Assembly: GCF_016811995.1 (NCBI RefSeq)
Contig: NZ_CP069159.1
Span: forward strand, 2,914,001-2,978,000
Source of the DNA: Citrobacter sp. R56
GTDB taxonomy: Bacteria > Pseudomonadota > Gammaproteobacteria > Enterobacterales > Enterobacteriaceae
DNA: 64,000 nucleotides
Reading direction: 5' to 3'
Shown here: piece after piece, positions 54,501 to 63,244 of the stretch
Layout: every line of letters begins with the position of its first letter
Position numbering within the stretch: the stretch's first letter is position 1
Notes under the pieces: model-generated
The model's database searches: none
Told to the model about the DNA's origin: nothing
Seen by the model: only the letters and a program-made list of their open reading frames with translations
Translations under genes and position numbers: made by a program

Positions 54501-55229
54501 ATGAGTATTCAATTAAACGGCATTAACTGCTTCTACGGCGCGCATCAGGCGCTGTTCGATATCACGCTGGATTGCCCTCAGGGCGAAACACTGGTGTTAC
54601 TTGGCCCAAGCGGGGCGGGTAAAAGCTCGCTACTGCGCGTACTCAATCTGCTTGAGATGCCGCGTTCCGGCACACTCACTATCGCAGGTAACCATTTCGA
54701 CTTCATGAAATCGCCTTCCGATAAGGCGATTCGCGAGCTGCGTCAGAACGTGGGCATGGTCTTTCAGCAATACAATCTGTGGCCCCATCTCACGGTACAA
54801 CAAAATCTGATTGAAGCGCCCTGCCGCGTACTGGGTCTGAGCAAAGACCAGGCGCTGGCGCGCGCGGAAAAACTGCTGGAACGTCTGCGTCTGAAGCCGT
54901 ACAGCGATCGTTACCCGTTGCACCTTTCCGGTGGTCAACAACAGCGTGTGGCCATTGCGCGCGCGCTGATGATGGAACCCCAGATCCTGTTGTTTGATGA
55001 ACCGACAGCCGCGCTGGACCCGGAAATCACTGCCCAAATCGTCAGTATCATTCGTGAACTGGCTGAAACCAACATTACTCAGGTGATCGTCACTCACGAA
55101 GTGGAAGTAGCGCGTAAAACCGCCAGCCGCGTGGTGTATATGGAAAACGGTCATATCGTCGAGCAAGGGGATGCGAGCTGCTTTGCGGATCCGCAGACCG
55201 ATGCATTTAAAAACTATCTCTCTCACTAA
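54501..55229 (+). CDS. artP: Arginine ABC transporter ATPase ArtP
   Basis: A 242-residue ABC ATPase energising arginine uptake. Walker A is GPSGAGKSS near 36, the signature LSGGQQQR near 145, and Walker [12 protein letters not shown]. The ATG at 54501 ([10 protein letters not shown]) gives the E. coli length; an in-frame ATG at 54429 overlaps the ARG box. The upstream ribosome-binding sequence is weak. First gene of artPIQM. Confidence 0.96.
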   Translation: MSIQLNGINCFYGAHQALFDITLDCPQGETLVLLGPSGAGKSSLLRVLNLLEMPRSGTLTIAGNHFDFMKSPSDKAIRELRQNVGMVFQQYNLWPHLTVQQNLIEAPCRVLGLSKDQALARAEKLLERLRLKPYSDRYPLHLSGGQQQRVAIARALMMEPQILLFDEPTAALDPEITAQIVSIIRELAETNITQVIVTHEVEVARKTASRVVYMENGHIVEQGDASCFADPQTDAFKNYLSH

Positions 55230-55246
55230 GTTTCGGGACAATGACA

Positions 55247-55978
55247 ATGAAAAAAGTTCTGATTGCCGCGCTAATTGCCAGTTTTAGCCTTTCTGCTACA
55301 GCAGCCCAGACCATTCGTTTCGCTACTGAAGCGTCGTATCCTCCGTTTGAATCCATGGACGCTAACAACAAGATCGTCGGTTTTGACGTTGATCTGGCGA
55401 ATGCGCTGTGTAAAGAGATTGATGCGACCTGTACGTTCACTAACCAGGCGTTTGACAGCCTGATCCCAAGTCTTAAATTCCGTCGTTTCGATGCGGTCAT
55501 GGCGGGGATGGATATCACGCCGGAGCGTGAAAAACAGGTGCTGTTCACCACCCCGTACTACGACAACTCCGCGCTGTTCATTGGTCAGCAAGGCAAATTT
55601 ACCGGCGTTGATCAGCTGAAAGGCAAAAAGGTCGGTGTACAAAACGGTACCACGCACCAGAAATTCATCATGGATAAGCATCCGGAAATTACTACCGTTC
55701 CGTACGACAGCTACCAGAATGCCAAACTGGATCTGCAAAACGGCCGTATTGATGGCGTCTTTGGCGACACCGCCGTGGTGACCGAATGGCTGAAGGACAA
55801 TCCGAAGCTGGCACCAGTGGGCGATAAAGTCACCGATAAAGATTACTTCGGCACAGGTCTGGGCATTGCGGTCCGTCAGGGCAACAGCGAACTGCAGCAG
55901 AAATTCAACACTGCGCTGGAAAAAGTGAAGAAAGATGGGACGTACGAAACCATCTATAACAAATGGTTCCAGAAGTAA
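55247..55978 (+). CDS. artI: Periplasmic binding protein ArtI
   Basis: A 243-residue binding protein of the art transporter. The signal peptide (MKKVLIAALIASFSLSATA, cut before AQTIRF) and the SBP_bac_3 fold are clear. The start is taken at the second ATG (55247), as in E. coli; an ATG two codons earlier is possible. It is closely similar to ArtJ in this window, implying an old duplication. E. coli ArtI binds arginine poorly or not at all, and its ligand is uncertain. Confidence 0.95.
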   Translation: MKKVLIAALIASFSLSATAAQTIRFATEASYPPFESMDANNKIVGFDVDLANALCKEIDATCTFTNQAFDSLIPSLKFRRFDAVMAGMDITPEREKQVLFTTPYYDNSALFIGQQGKFTGVDQLKGKKVGVQNGTTHQKFIMDKHPEITTVPYDSYQNAKLDLQNGRIDGVFGDTAVVTEWLKDNPKLAPVGDKVTDKDYFGTGLGIAVRQGNSELQQKFNTALEKVKKDGTYETIYNKWFQK

Positions 55979-55984
55979 TCCTTG

Positions 55985-56701
55985 ATGAATGAATTTTTTC
56001 CTTTAGCAAGCGCCGCCGGGATGACCGTCGGCCTTGCCGTTTGCGCACTGATCATTGGCCTGGCGCTCGCCATGTTCTTTGCAGTCTGGGAGTCAGCAAA
56101 ATGGCGTCCGGTTGCATGGGCAGGTTCGGCGCTGGTCACGATTCTGCGCGGACTGCCAGAAATTCTGGTCGTGCTGTTTATCTATTTCGGCTCCTCTCAG
56201 CTTCTGTTAATGCTGTCAGACGGATTCACCATTAACCTCGGCGTTGTGCAGATTCCGCTGCAAATGCAGATCGAAAACTTCGACGTTAGTCCGTTTCTCT
56301 GCGGTGTGATTGCCTTGTCGCTGCTCTATGCGGCCTATGCCTCGCAAACTCTGCGTGGGGCGTTGAAAGCCGTTCCGCTCGGGCAATGGGAGTCAGGTCA
56401 GGCGTTGGGTCTGTCAAAAGCGGCGATTTTCTTTCGCCTGGTGATGCCGCAAATGTGGCGCCATGCTCTACCGGGACTGGGTAACCAATGGCTGGTCTTG
56501 CTGAAAGATACCGCTTTAGTCAGTCTTATCAGCGTCAACGACCTGATGCTGCAAACGAAAAGTATCGCCACCCGAACCCAGGAACCTTTCACATGGTACA
56601 TCGTGGCGGCGGCTATCTATCTGGTCATCACCCTGGTTAGTCAGTACATTCTCAAACGCATTGACCTGCGCGCGACACGTTTTGAACGGAGACCGGGCTG
56701 A
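55985..56701 (+). CDS. artQ: Arginine ABC permease ArtQ
   Basis: A 238-residue membrane permease of the HisQM family with about five helices. The conserved loop region [31 protein letters not shown] is the EAA motif that contacts ArtP. The ATG at 55985 is 6 nt past artI; a TTG one codon earlier is possible. Its stop overlaps the artM start (TGATG). Confidence 0.96.
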   Translation: MNEFFPLASAAGMTVGLAVCALIIGLALAMFFAVWESAKWRPVAWAGSALVTILRGLPEILVVLFIYFGSSQLLLMLSDGFTINLGVVQIPLQMQIENFDVSPFLCGVIALSLLYAAYASQTLRGALKAVPLGQWESGQALGLSKAAIFFRLVMPQMWRHALPGLGNQWLVLLKDTALVSLISVNDLMLQTKSIATRTQEPFTWYIVAAAIYLVITLVSQYILKRIDLRATRFERRPG

Positions 56702-57369
56702 TGCTTGAGTATTTACCTGAATTAATGAAAGGGCTGCATACCAGCCTGACGCTGACCGTGGCGTCGATTGTGGTTGCCCTGATCCTGGCGCTGGTTTTCA
56801 CCATCATCCTGACGCTGAAAACGCCCGTGCTGGTCTGGGTGGTTCGCGCCTATATCACGCTGTTTACCGGAACACCGCTGCTGGTGCAGATCTTCCTGAT
56901 CTACTACGGACCAGGACAGTTCCCGTCGCTACAGGAGTATCCGGTTCTGTGGCATCTGCTCTCGGAGCCGTGGCTGTGCGCATTAATTGCGTTATCTCTG
57001 AACAGCGCAGCGTATACCACGCAGCTGTTCTATGGCGCTATCCGCGCCATTCCAGAGGGCCAATGGCAGTCCTGCGGCGCGCTGGGGATGAGCAAAAAAG
57101 ACACGCTGGCGATTCTGTTGCCGTACGCCTTTAAACGCGCCCTCTCCTCTTACTCTAACGAAGTGGTACTGGTTTTCAAAAGTACCTCGCTGGCGTACAC
57201 CATTACGCTGATGGAAGTGATGGGACATGGTCAGCTGCTGTACGGTCGCACCTATGATGTGATGGTCTTCGGCGCGGCAGGCGTCATTTACCTGATCGTT
57301 AACGGCCTGCTGACGCTGCTGATGCGTTTGGTCGAGCGTAAAGCCCTGGCGTTTGAGCGCAGAAATTAA
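56701..57369 (+). CDS. artM: Arginine ABC permease ArtM
   Basis: A 222-residue permease partner of ArtQ. The EAA-type region reads GQWQSCGALGMSKKDTLAILLPYAFKRAL. About five membrane helices. It overlaps artQ by one base and ends the operon, followed by a strong terminator. Confidence 0.96.
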   Translation: MLEYLPELMKGLHTSLTLTVASIVVALILALVFTIILTLKTPVLVWVVRAYITLFTGTPLLVQIFLIYYGPGQFPSLQEYPVLWHLLSEPWLCALIALSLNSAAYTTQLFYGAIRAIPEGQWQSCGALGMSKKDTLAILLPYAFKRALSSYSNEVVLVFKSTSLAYTITLMEVMGHGQLLYGRTYDVMVFGAAGVIYLIVNGLLTLLMRLVERKALAFERRN

Positions 57370-57397
57370 GCCTTAAACTGCATAACTGCGAATCAAC

Positions 57398-57437
57398 AAG
57401 ACGGACAAGTCTCACAACTGTCCGTCTTTTTTTATTT
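57398..57437 (+). terminator. Terminator after artPIQM
   Basis: Perfect 10-bp stem AAGACGGACA (57398-57407) / TGTCCGTCTT (57419-57428), then T5. Confidence 0.9.
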
Positions 57438-57461
57438 CTCAAAAAATAATTAATCGTTTTT

Positions 57462-57479
57462 ATTGCATATAAATTCATT
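57462..57479 (+). promoter_or_regulatory. ARG box upstream of artJ
   Basis: The core TGCATATAAATTCA (57464-57477) is a close ArgR operator match. A degenerate second half-box (ATTGTGAATTC) follows at about 57487-57497. It implies separate arginine repression of artJ. Confidence 0.75.
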
Positions 57480-57547
57480 AAATGGCATTGTGAATTCGTA
57501 CCGCAGACACGGTAAAAATCATAAGATTGACAGACGGGAGTTTCACA

Positions 57548-58279
57548 ATGAAAAAGTTAGTTCTGGCTGCATTACTCGCAACGTTTGCAACTGGCGCCGC
57601 AGCGGCTGAAAAGATCAATTTTGGCGTTTCCGCCACTTACCCCCCTTTTGAATCGATGGATGCGAACAACAAAATTGTCGGTTTTGATATCGATCTGGCG
57701 ACAGCATTATGCAAACAAATGCAGGCTGAATGTACTTTTACCAATCATGCTTTTGACAGCCTGATCCCCGCCTTAAAATTCAAAAAATATGACGCGGTGA
57801 TTTCGGGTATGGACATTACGCCGGAACGCAGCAAGCAGGTTTCATTTACCACGCCTTACTACGCCAACTCTGCACTGGTGATTGCGAAAAAAGAGACCTA
57901 CAAAACCTTCGCGGATCTGAAGGGCAAGCGTATCGGTATGGAAAACGGCACCACCCACCAGAAGTACCTGCAGGACAAACATCCTGAGGTAAAAACCGTG
58001 GCCTATGACAGCTATCAAAATGCGATTATCGACCTGAAGAATGGCCGTATTGATGGCGTATTTGGCGATACCGCAGTGGTGAATGAGTGGCTGAAAACCA
58101 ACCCACAGCTGGGCACTGCCACGGAAAAAGTGACCGATCCGCAATACTTCGGCACCGGTCTTGGCATCGCCGTCCGCCCGGATAATAAAGCCCTGCTGGA
58201 AAAACTGAACGGTGCGCTGGCCGCCATTAAAGCCGACGGCACGTATAAGAAAATCAGCGATCAATGGTTCCCGCAGTAA
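57548..58279 (+). CDS. artJ: Arginine-binding periplasmic protein ArtJ
   Basis: A 243-residue periplasmic receptor that delivers L-arginine to ArtQM-ArtP. The signal peptide (MKKLVLAALLATFATGAAA, cut before AEKINF) is followed by the SBP_bac_3 fold. The ATG at 57548 follows GACGGGAGTTTCACA; an earlier in-frame start at 57527 would precede that site. It is monocistronic with its own ARG box and shares long blocks with ArtI (e.g. YPPFESMDANNKIVGFD). Confidence 0.96.
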   Translation: MKKLVLAALLATFATGAAAAEKINFGVSATYPPFESMDANNKIVGFDIDLATALCKQMQAECTFTNHAFDSLIPALKFKKYDAVISGMDITPERSKQVSFTTPYYANSALVIAKKETYKTFADLKGKRIGMENGTTHQKYLQDKHPEVKTVAYDSYQNAIIDLKNGRIDGVFGDTAVVNEWLKTNPQLGTATEKVTDPQYFGTGLGIAVRPDNKALLEKLNGALAAIKADGTYKKISDQWFPQ

Positions 58280-58293
58280 GACCGGAAATGAAT

Positions 58294-58436
58294 AAAGCTG
58301 CTTATCGCGTAACACCGTTCACTTAAGCCAATGAATGAGGGGAAACACCGGGATTTGGTTCCCGGAGGGACGCCAAACCCGGTGGTCGCCCCGGATATCT
58401 CGGTCTTAAACTAACGGTGTAGTGATAAGCGGCTTT
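58294..58436. repeat. Long imperfect palindrome between artJ and rlmC
   Basis: The arms 58294-58319 and 58413-58436 pair in a stem of 15 plus 8 base pairs, interrupted by a small internal loop (58309-58311 against 58421). Inside, CTTAA/TTAAG, then CACCGGG (58346-58352) / CCCGGTG (58378-58384) pair again, so almost the whole 143 nt folds into one long hairpin. It fills the gap between convergent artJ and rlmC and overlaps the rlmC stop by two bases. There is no U-tract. It does not match REP, ERIC or BOX as I know them. Confidence 0.7.
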
Positions 58437-59565
58437 ATGATTGCCTGACCAGCAGCGTCAGCACTTCATAATGGGCAGTATGCGGGAACATATCGAAAAG
58501 CTGGACGCGTTCAATGCGATAACCCGGTAATTCACCGATATCTTTCGCCATTGTCTGTGCATTACAGCTGGAATAGATAATATATTCCGGCGCCATCTGG
58601 CTTAAATAGTCACACAGCGCCTTCCCAATACCGCGACGCGGTGGATTGACCAGCACCAGTTCAGGTACGCCCCCCTGAGCGGTGGCAAATTGGGTTGAGT
58701 CCAGCGCCTGAAAATGCAGATTCTGTAACCCTAATTCACGGGCGGATTGCTTTGCGCAGGCTATCGCCTCCGGGGCGATTTCAATTCCGGTCAACGTCAT
58801 CTCCGGCGTCGCGCAGTGCAGGCCAAACCCGCCAACGCCACAGAACAGATCCCACATATGGTTGACCGGAAGTTGCCGCACCCAGTCACGCGCCGTTGCA
58901 TATAATTGGCTTGCCACCACGGGGTTAGTCTGGAAAAAGCTCTGTGGGCGGATCCACAGCGGTACGCCGTTAAAACGTTCCGCCAGCGCCTGCTGCTCGG
59001 TCAGGAAGATTTCCGTCTCCCCTTCCATGATCGCCATATGCACAGGCTGAATATTCGCGGTAATGACCTTCAGTTGGGGTAATTGCGCCAGTAACCACGG
59101 CAACGCCGCACGTAATTGCCCGAGTTTAGCCTCTGAACGCAACACAAAACGCAACATCATGCCGCCGTTCTGCTGGCTTTGTGTCAACAGGATGTATTTC
59201 AGTTCACCACGCTTGCGCGCCACATTGTAGGGCGTCAGTCCAGCCCGCGCGATAAACGGTTTCAGCGTCGCAAAAATGGGGGCAAAAGAGTCAGGATACA
59301 GCGGGCAATCGCAGAGATCTTCCGGCGTGCCATCACGATGAAGCATTCCCAGCAACGGTTTCTCTACGCTGCCGCTGACCACCATTTTCGCCTTATTGCG
59401 AAATCCCTGTTCAGGGCCGCAGACAGGCGCACACCACTCGGTGACCGGGCGTTCGGCCAACAAGTTTTGCAGTTCGACTGTTTTTGCGGCGAGTTGCTCG
59501 CTTATCGGCGCTGTGATCCACTGACAAGAGCGGCAGCGACCTGCGTCATAGAGTGCGCAGTGCAT
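58435..59565 (-). CDS. rlmC: 23S rRNA (uracil-747-C5)-methyltransferase RlmC
   Basis: A 376-residue SAM-dependent methyltransferase that makes m5U747 in 23S rRNA. The N-terminal cysteines ([16 protein letters not shown] and CDCPLY) bind a [4Fe-4S] cluster. The SAM site is [10 protein letters not shown] near 235, and the catalytic Cys is in YSSCNAQT. One residue longer than E. coli RlmC. Confidence 0.96.
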   Translation of the reverse strand: MHCALYDAGRCRSCQWITAPISEQLAAKTVELQNLLAERPVTEWCAPVCGPEQGFRNKAKMVVSGSVEKPLLGMLHRDGTPEDLCDCPLYPDSFAPIFATLKPFIARAGLTPYNVARKRGELKYILLTQSQQNGGMMLRFVLRSEAKLGQLRAALPWLLAQLPQLKVITANIQPVHMAIMEGETEIFLTEQQALAERFNGVPLWIRPQSFFQTNPVVASQLYATARDWVRQLPVNHMWDLFCGVGGFGLHCATPEMTLTGIEIAPEAIACAKQSARELGLQNLHFQALDSTQFATAQGGVPELVLVNPPRRGIGKALCDYLSQMAPEYIIYSSCNAQTMAKDIGELPGYRIERVQLFDMFPHTAHYEVLTLLVRQS

Positions 59566-59604
59566 AAGAAAACCTTCAAATTACCAGGGCGGTGATTATA
59601 CACA

Positions 59605-60078
59605 TTATTGCAGGCGGAAAAACCGGCGGCTGGCGGGGGGAATAAACAGCAGCAGCAAAACCAGCATATCGGGCAGTTTTTGCATCACCAGGGTACGCAG
59701 GATCTCGCGTTTTGACTCGCCTGCAATGCTGAACAGTTCAGGATAGCCGTACCCCAACGAGGCCGCCCACAGATAACCGGTCGCAATGACCTGAGTCAGC
59801 AGATAGACCCAGCGGGCCCAGTTGCGCCCTTTGACTAAAGAAAACGCGCAGAAAATTTCGACAAATACCAGTACCAGACTCCCCAAAAAGACCAGGGTCA
59901 GGTTCCATGTCTGCACGCTGCGATGAATAAATTCAGCGATTCCCGGCACGCCAAGCGTGTTAAAAATCATCAGCAAGTCAAGGCCGCGGATCATAATAAT
60001 GGCGAGCGCCGCCACCTGCACCAAAGCAGGGACATTCAAACGAGCATGTGATGAGGCTGATTTTTTAAAAAATCCCAA
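59605..60078 (-). CDS. ybjO: YbjO inner-membrane protein
   Basis: A 157-residue protein with about four transmembrane helices and a basic C-terminus (RRFFRLQ). E. coli YbjO is about the same size; the function is unknown. It lies 74 nt after potI on the same strand and may be read as the tail of the pot operon. Confidence 0.9.
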   Translation of the reverse strand: MGFFKKSASSHARLNVPALVQVAALAIIMIRGLDLLMIFNTLGVPGIAEFIHRSVQTWNLTLVFLGSLVLVFVEIFCAFSLVKGRNWARWVYLLTQVIATGYLWAASLGYGYPELFSIAGESKREILRTLVMQKLPDMLVLLLLFIPPASRRFFRLQ

Positions 60079-60152
60079 CGTGTTCTCTTCCGTGAAAGCA
60101 ATGCCGCGACAAGCGCGGCAGAGTGTAGCCAGGTGGGCAGATTTTAGTTTCT

Positions 60153-60998
60153 TCAGCCGCGTCTTGCACGCTGGATATCGCGGATCCGTTGTTTTTCCAT
60201 ACGTGCCATCAGATACCAGGCGATAAATCCGACAATTCCGACCACCCCAAGGATCAGGGTCGCTAAGGCGTTTATTTCCGGATTAACCCCCATTCGCACG
60301 CTGGAGAAAACCAGCATCGGTAAGGTCGTCGCACCAGGACCAGAGACAAAGCTGGCGATAACCAGATCGTCAAGCGAGAGCGTGAAGGCCAACAGCCAAC
60401 CGGAGATCACCGCCGGCATAATCATCGGCAAGGTGATAACGAAGAACACCTTCAACGGTGTGGCGCCAAGATCCATCGCCGCCTCTTCAATCGATTGATC
60501 CAGTTCGCGCAACCTTGATGAAATCACCACCGCCACATACGCGGTACAGAAGGTGACGTGCGCCAGCCAGATGGTCAACATGCCACGATCCGCCGGCCAG
60601 CCGATAGCGTGTCCCAACGCCACAAACAGCAACAACAACGACAGCCCGGTAATGACGTCTGGCATCACCAGCGGCGCGGTTATCATAAACGCAAACCCGG
60701 TGGAGCCGCGAAAACGCCCAAAGCGAACCATCACCACGGCGGCAATGGTGCCGAGAATCACCGCCATGGTGGCCGCACAGGCGGCAATAGTCAGGCTCAG
60801 GGCGACCGCGCTCATCATCGCTTCATCGTGAAAAAGCTCGCCGTACCAGCGCGTGGACCAGCCCGCCCAGACCGTCACCAGTTTGGAGCTGTTAAAAGAG
60901 TAAATCACCAGCATCAGCATCGGCGCATAGAGGAAGGTAAAGCCGAGCACCAGAATGAAGATTCGCCAGGGCGAACGGACTACCGGTAAGTTGTTCAT
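60153..60998 (-). CDS. potI: Putrescine ABC permease PotI
   Basis: A 281-residue permease with about six helices and an EAA loop (EEAAMDLGATPLKVFFVITLP). It forms the PotFGHI putrescine importer with PotH. Its start overlaps the potH stop by 4 nt. Confidence 0.96.
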   Translation of the reverse strand: MNNLPVVRSPWRIFILVLGFTFLYAPMLMLVIYSFNSSKLVTVWAGWSTRWYGELFHDEAMMSAVALSLTIAACAATMAVILGTIAAVVMVRFGRFRGSTGFAFMITAPLVMPDVITGLSLLLLFVALGHAIGWPADRGMLTIWLAHVTFCTAYVAVVISSRLRELDQSIEEAAMDLGATPLKVFFVITLPMIMPAVISGWLLAFTLSLDDLVIASFVSGPGATTLPMLVFSSVRMGVNPEINALATLILGVVGIVGFIAWYLMARMEKQRIRDIQRARRG

Positions 60999-61948
60999 CC
61001 GTGTTCCCCCACGCTTTTTTGCTGATGTTTATGGAACCACATGATCGGGACGATCAGCAGCAACAGCATGATGATGGCCACCGCAGAAGCGACCGGCCAG
61101 TCACGGTTGTTGAAGAATTCCTGCCATAGCACACGGCCAATCATGATACTGTCCGGACCGCCGAGCAATTCCGGGATCACGAACTCCCCGACCGCCGGGA
61201 TAAAGACCAGCATCGACCCGGCAATAATGCCGCCCTTCGTCAGCGGTACGATGACGCTGAAGAAGGTTTTCAACGGTTTTGCCCCTAAGTCCAGCGAGGC
61301 CTCCACCAGCGAATAATCGATACGCGTTAACGCGGTATAAATCGGCAGCACCATAAACGGCAGATAGGCATACACAATCCCAATGTACACCGCCAGATTG
61401 GTGTGCAGAATCGTCAACGGCTGATCAATGACCCCCAGCCACATCAGGAAGTTATTCAGCACCCCGTTATTTTTTAGAATCCCCATCCAGGCATAAACGC
61501 GGATCAAAAACGAGGTCCATGACGGTAAAATCACCAGCAATAACAGTATGTTGCGCGTCGAGGATTTGCTGTGCGCCACCGCCCACGCCAATGGATACCC
61601 CAGCAGCAAACAGCAGAGTGTCGAAATCCCCGCCACCTGCAGTGATTGCAGATACGCGTCAAAATAGAGCGGATCGTCCGTCAGTTGCAGGAAATTCCCC
61701 AGATTGAGCGTGACAGACAACTGCCCGTCAGCCCACTCCATCAGATTGGTATACGGCGGAATCGCCCGCGCCATCTCCGACAGACTGATTTTAAAGACAA
61801 TCAGAAAAGGCAGCAGAAAGAGCAGGATCAGCCAGATATAGGGCAGCGCAATGACCATCTTGCGCCCGTGCTTCATTTGCATACGCGACATAAACAGCGT
61901 GAAGTTGCTGTGTTTGTTCACGCGTGCCGCAGGTTCAAGTGTACTCAT
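60995..61948 (-). CDS. potH: Putrescine ABC permease PotH
   Basis: A 317-residue permease with about six helices and an EAA loop (EASLDLGAKPLKTFFSVIVP). It starts 9 nt after potG, behind AAGGAGCGAAG, and overlaps potI by 4 nt. Confidence 0.96.
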   Translation of the reverse strand: MSTLEPAARVNKHSNFTLFMSRMQMKHGRKMVIALPYIWLILLFLLPFLIVFKISLSEMARAIPPYTNLMEWADGQLSVTLNLGNFLQLTDDPLYFDAYLQSLQVAGISTLCCLLLGYPLAWAVAHSKSSTRNILLLLVILPSWTSFLIRVYAWMGILKNNGVLNNFLMWLGVIDQPLTILHTNLAVYIGIVYAYLPFMVLPIYTALTRIDYSLVEASLDLGAKPLKTFFSVIVPLTKGGIIAGSMLVFIPAVGEFVIPELLGGPDSIMIGRVLWQEFFNNRDWPVASAVAIIMLLLLIVPIMWFHKHQQKSVGEHG

Positions 61949-61957
61949 CTTCGCTCC

Positions 61958-63091
61958 TTAAACCGTCAACACCACGCAGCTGTCCGCATCCCAACACAGA
62001 CGCACTTCATCGCCCCAGGTGGGTAAACCTTTGCGATAGCGGTGTTCATTCTGTAACTGGGCGCTGATCATCTGACCGCTTTTCACACGCACATGATAAA
62101 TGGAGAGATCGCCGAGATAGGCGATATGCACCACTTCACCCACGGCAAAATTGTAGCCATCGGCCGGTGGCGCCTCACAGAGCATGATCTTCTCAGGACG
62201 AAGCGCGACATACACCGGCACGTTATCGACAATCGACGCATCGGCATCCACCTTTAAGGGATGCACCAACCCTGGAGAGTCGATCACCAGGCCATCTTCC
62301 TGACGGTCTTTCAACAAGCCCTCAAAGACATTCACAGAACCGATAAACTCCGCGCTATACCGGGTGGTCGGATGTTCATAGATCTCTTCCGGCTCGCCAA
62401 TTTGTACAAACTTGCCGCGATTCATGATCGCAATACGCCCGGCCATGGTCATCGCTTCTTCCTGGTCATGCGTCACCATGACGCAGGTCGCGCCCACGCG
62501 TTCGAGGATATCGACCACTTCCAGTTGCATCCGGTCACGCAGTTTTTTATCCAGTGCGCCCATAGGTTCGTCAAGCAGCAGTAACTTCGGACGCTTAGCC
62601 AGACTGCGCGCCAGTGCCACGCGCTGACGTTGCCCACCCGAAAGCTGGTGCGGCTTACGTTTGGCAAACTCCTGCATGTGCACCAGCCCCAGCATTTCAG
62701 TCACTCGCGCGTCGATTTCGCCCTTTGGCAACTTGTCCTGTTTGAGGCCAAACGCAATGTTCTGCTCCACCGTCATGTGTGGAAACAGCGCATAAGACTG
62801 AAACATCATATTGATCGGGCGCAGATAAGGCGGTACATGCGCCAAATCAACGCCGTCCAGAATGATTTGTCCGGTGGTCGGTTGTTCAAAACCCGCCAGC
62901 ATCCGCAGCAGCGTGGATTTCCCGCAGCCCGATGCGCCAAGTAATGCAAATATTTCGCCTTTATAAATAGTGAGATTGACGTCATCCACGGCACTCTGAC
63001 CGTCATATGACTTAGTCAGATTGCGGATTTCAAGAAGCGGCGTTAGCGCTTTACGGATTTTCGCCTGCGGGCGGGGGATTGGCTCATTCAC
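61958..63091 (-). CDS. potG: Putrescine ABC transporter ATPase PotG (GTG start)
   Basis: A 377-residue ATPase. Walker A is GASGCGKST near 52, the signature LSGGQRQR near 150, and Walker B LLLLDEPMGALD. The C-terminal part is a TOBE-type regulatory domain. The GTG at 63091 (VNEPIPRPQA), 5 nt after GGAGAG, gives the E. coli length; an ATG at 63115 would add 8 unrelated residues and span the ribosome-binding site. Confidence 0.94.
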   Translation of the reverse strand: MNEPIPRPQAKIRKALTPLLEIRNLTKSYDGQSAVDDVNLTIYKGEIFALLGASGCGKSTLLRMLAGFEQPTTGQIILDGVDLAHVPPYLRPINMMFQSYALFPHMTVEQNIAFGLKQDKLPKGEIDARVTEMLGLVHMQEFAKRKPHQLSGGQRQRVALARSLAKRPKLLLLDEPMGALDKKLRDRMQLEVVDILERVGATCVMVTHDQEEAMTMAGRIAIMNRGKFVQIGEPEEIYEHPTTRYSAEFIGSVNVFEGLLKDRQEDGLVIDSPGLVHPLKVDADASIVDNVPVYVALRPEKIMLCEAPPADGYNFAVGEVVHIAYLGDLSIYHVRVKSGQMISAQLQNEHRYRKGLPTWGDEVRLCWDADSCVVLTV

Positions 63092-63150
63092 GGGGTGCTC
63101 TCCGGCATAAAACAAAAAAACAGGGCAAATTACGCACCATCACGGTGCGC

Positions 63151-63232
63151 ATTGCCGGGTAGCGTGTTAGTTACCCGCCCCACAAAACGTAATGTCCTGC
63201 AGGACGGGTAAGCGTGTGCGTTACCGGGCAAT
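63151..63232. repeat. REP-like palindrome between potF and potG
   Basis: Outer arms ATTGCCGGGTA (63151-63161) and TTACCGGGCAAT (63221-63232) are near-inverted repeats; within each half a smaller hairpin (GGGTA / TACCC-type) recurs. A further hairpin GCGCACC / GGTGCG lies at 63133-63150. It fills the potF-potG gap. Such elements protect the upstream cistron, usually the binding-protein gene. Confidence 0.65.
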
Positions 63233-63244
63233 AACCTCAAACGC

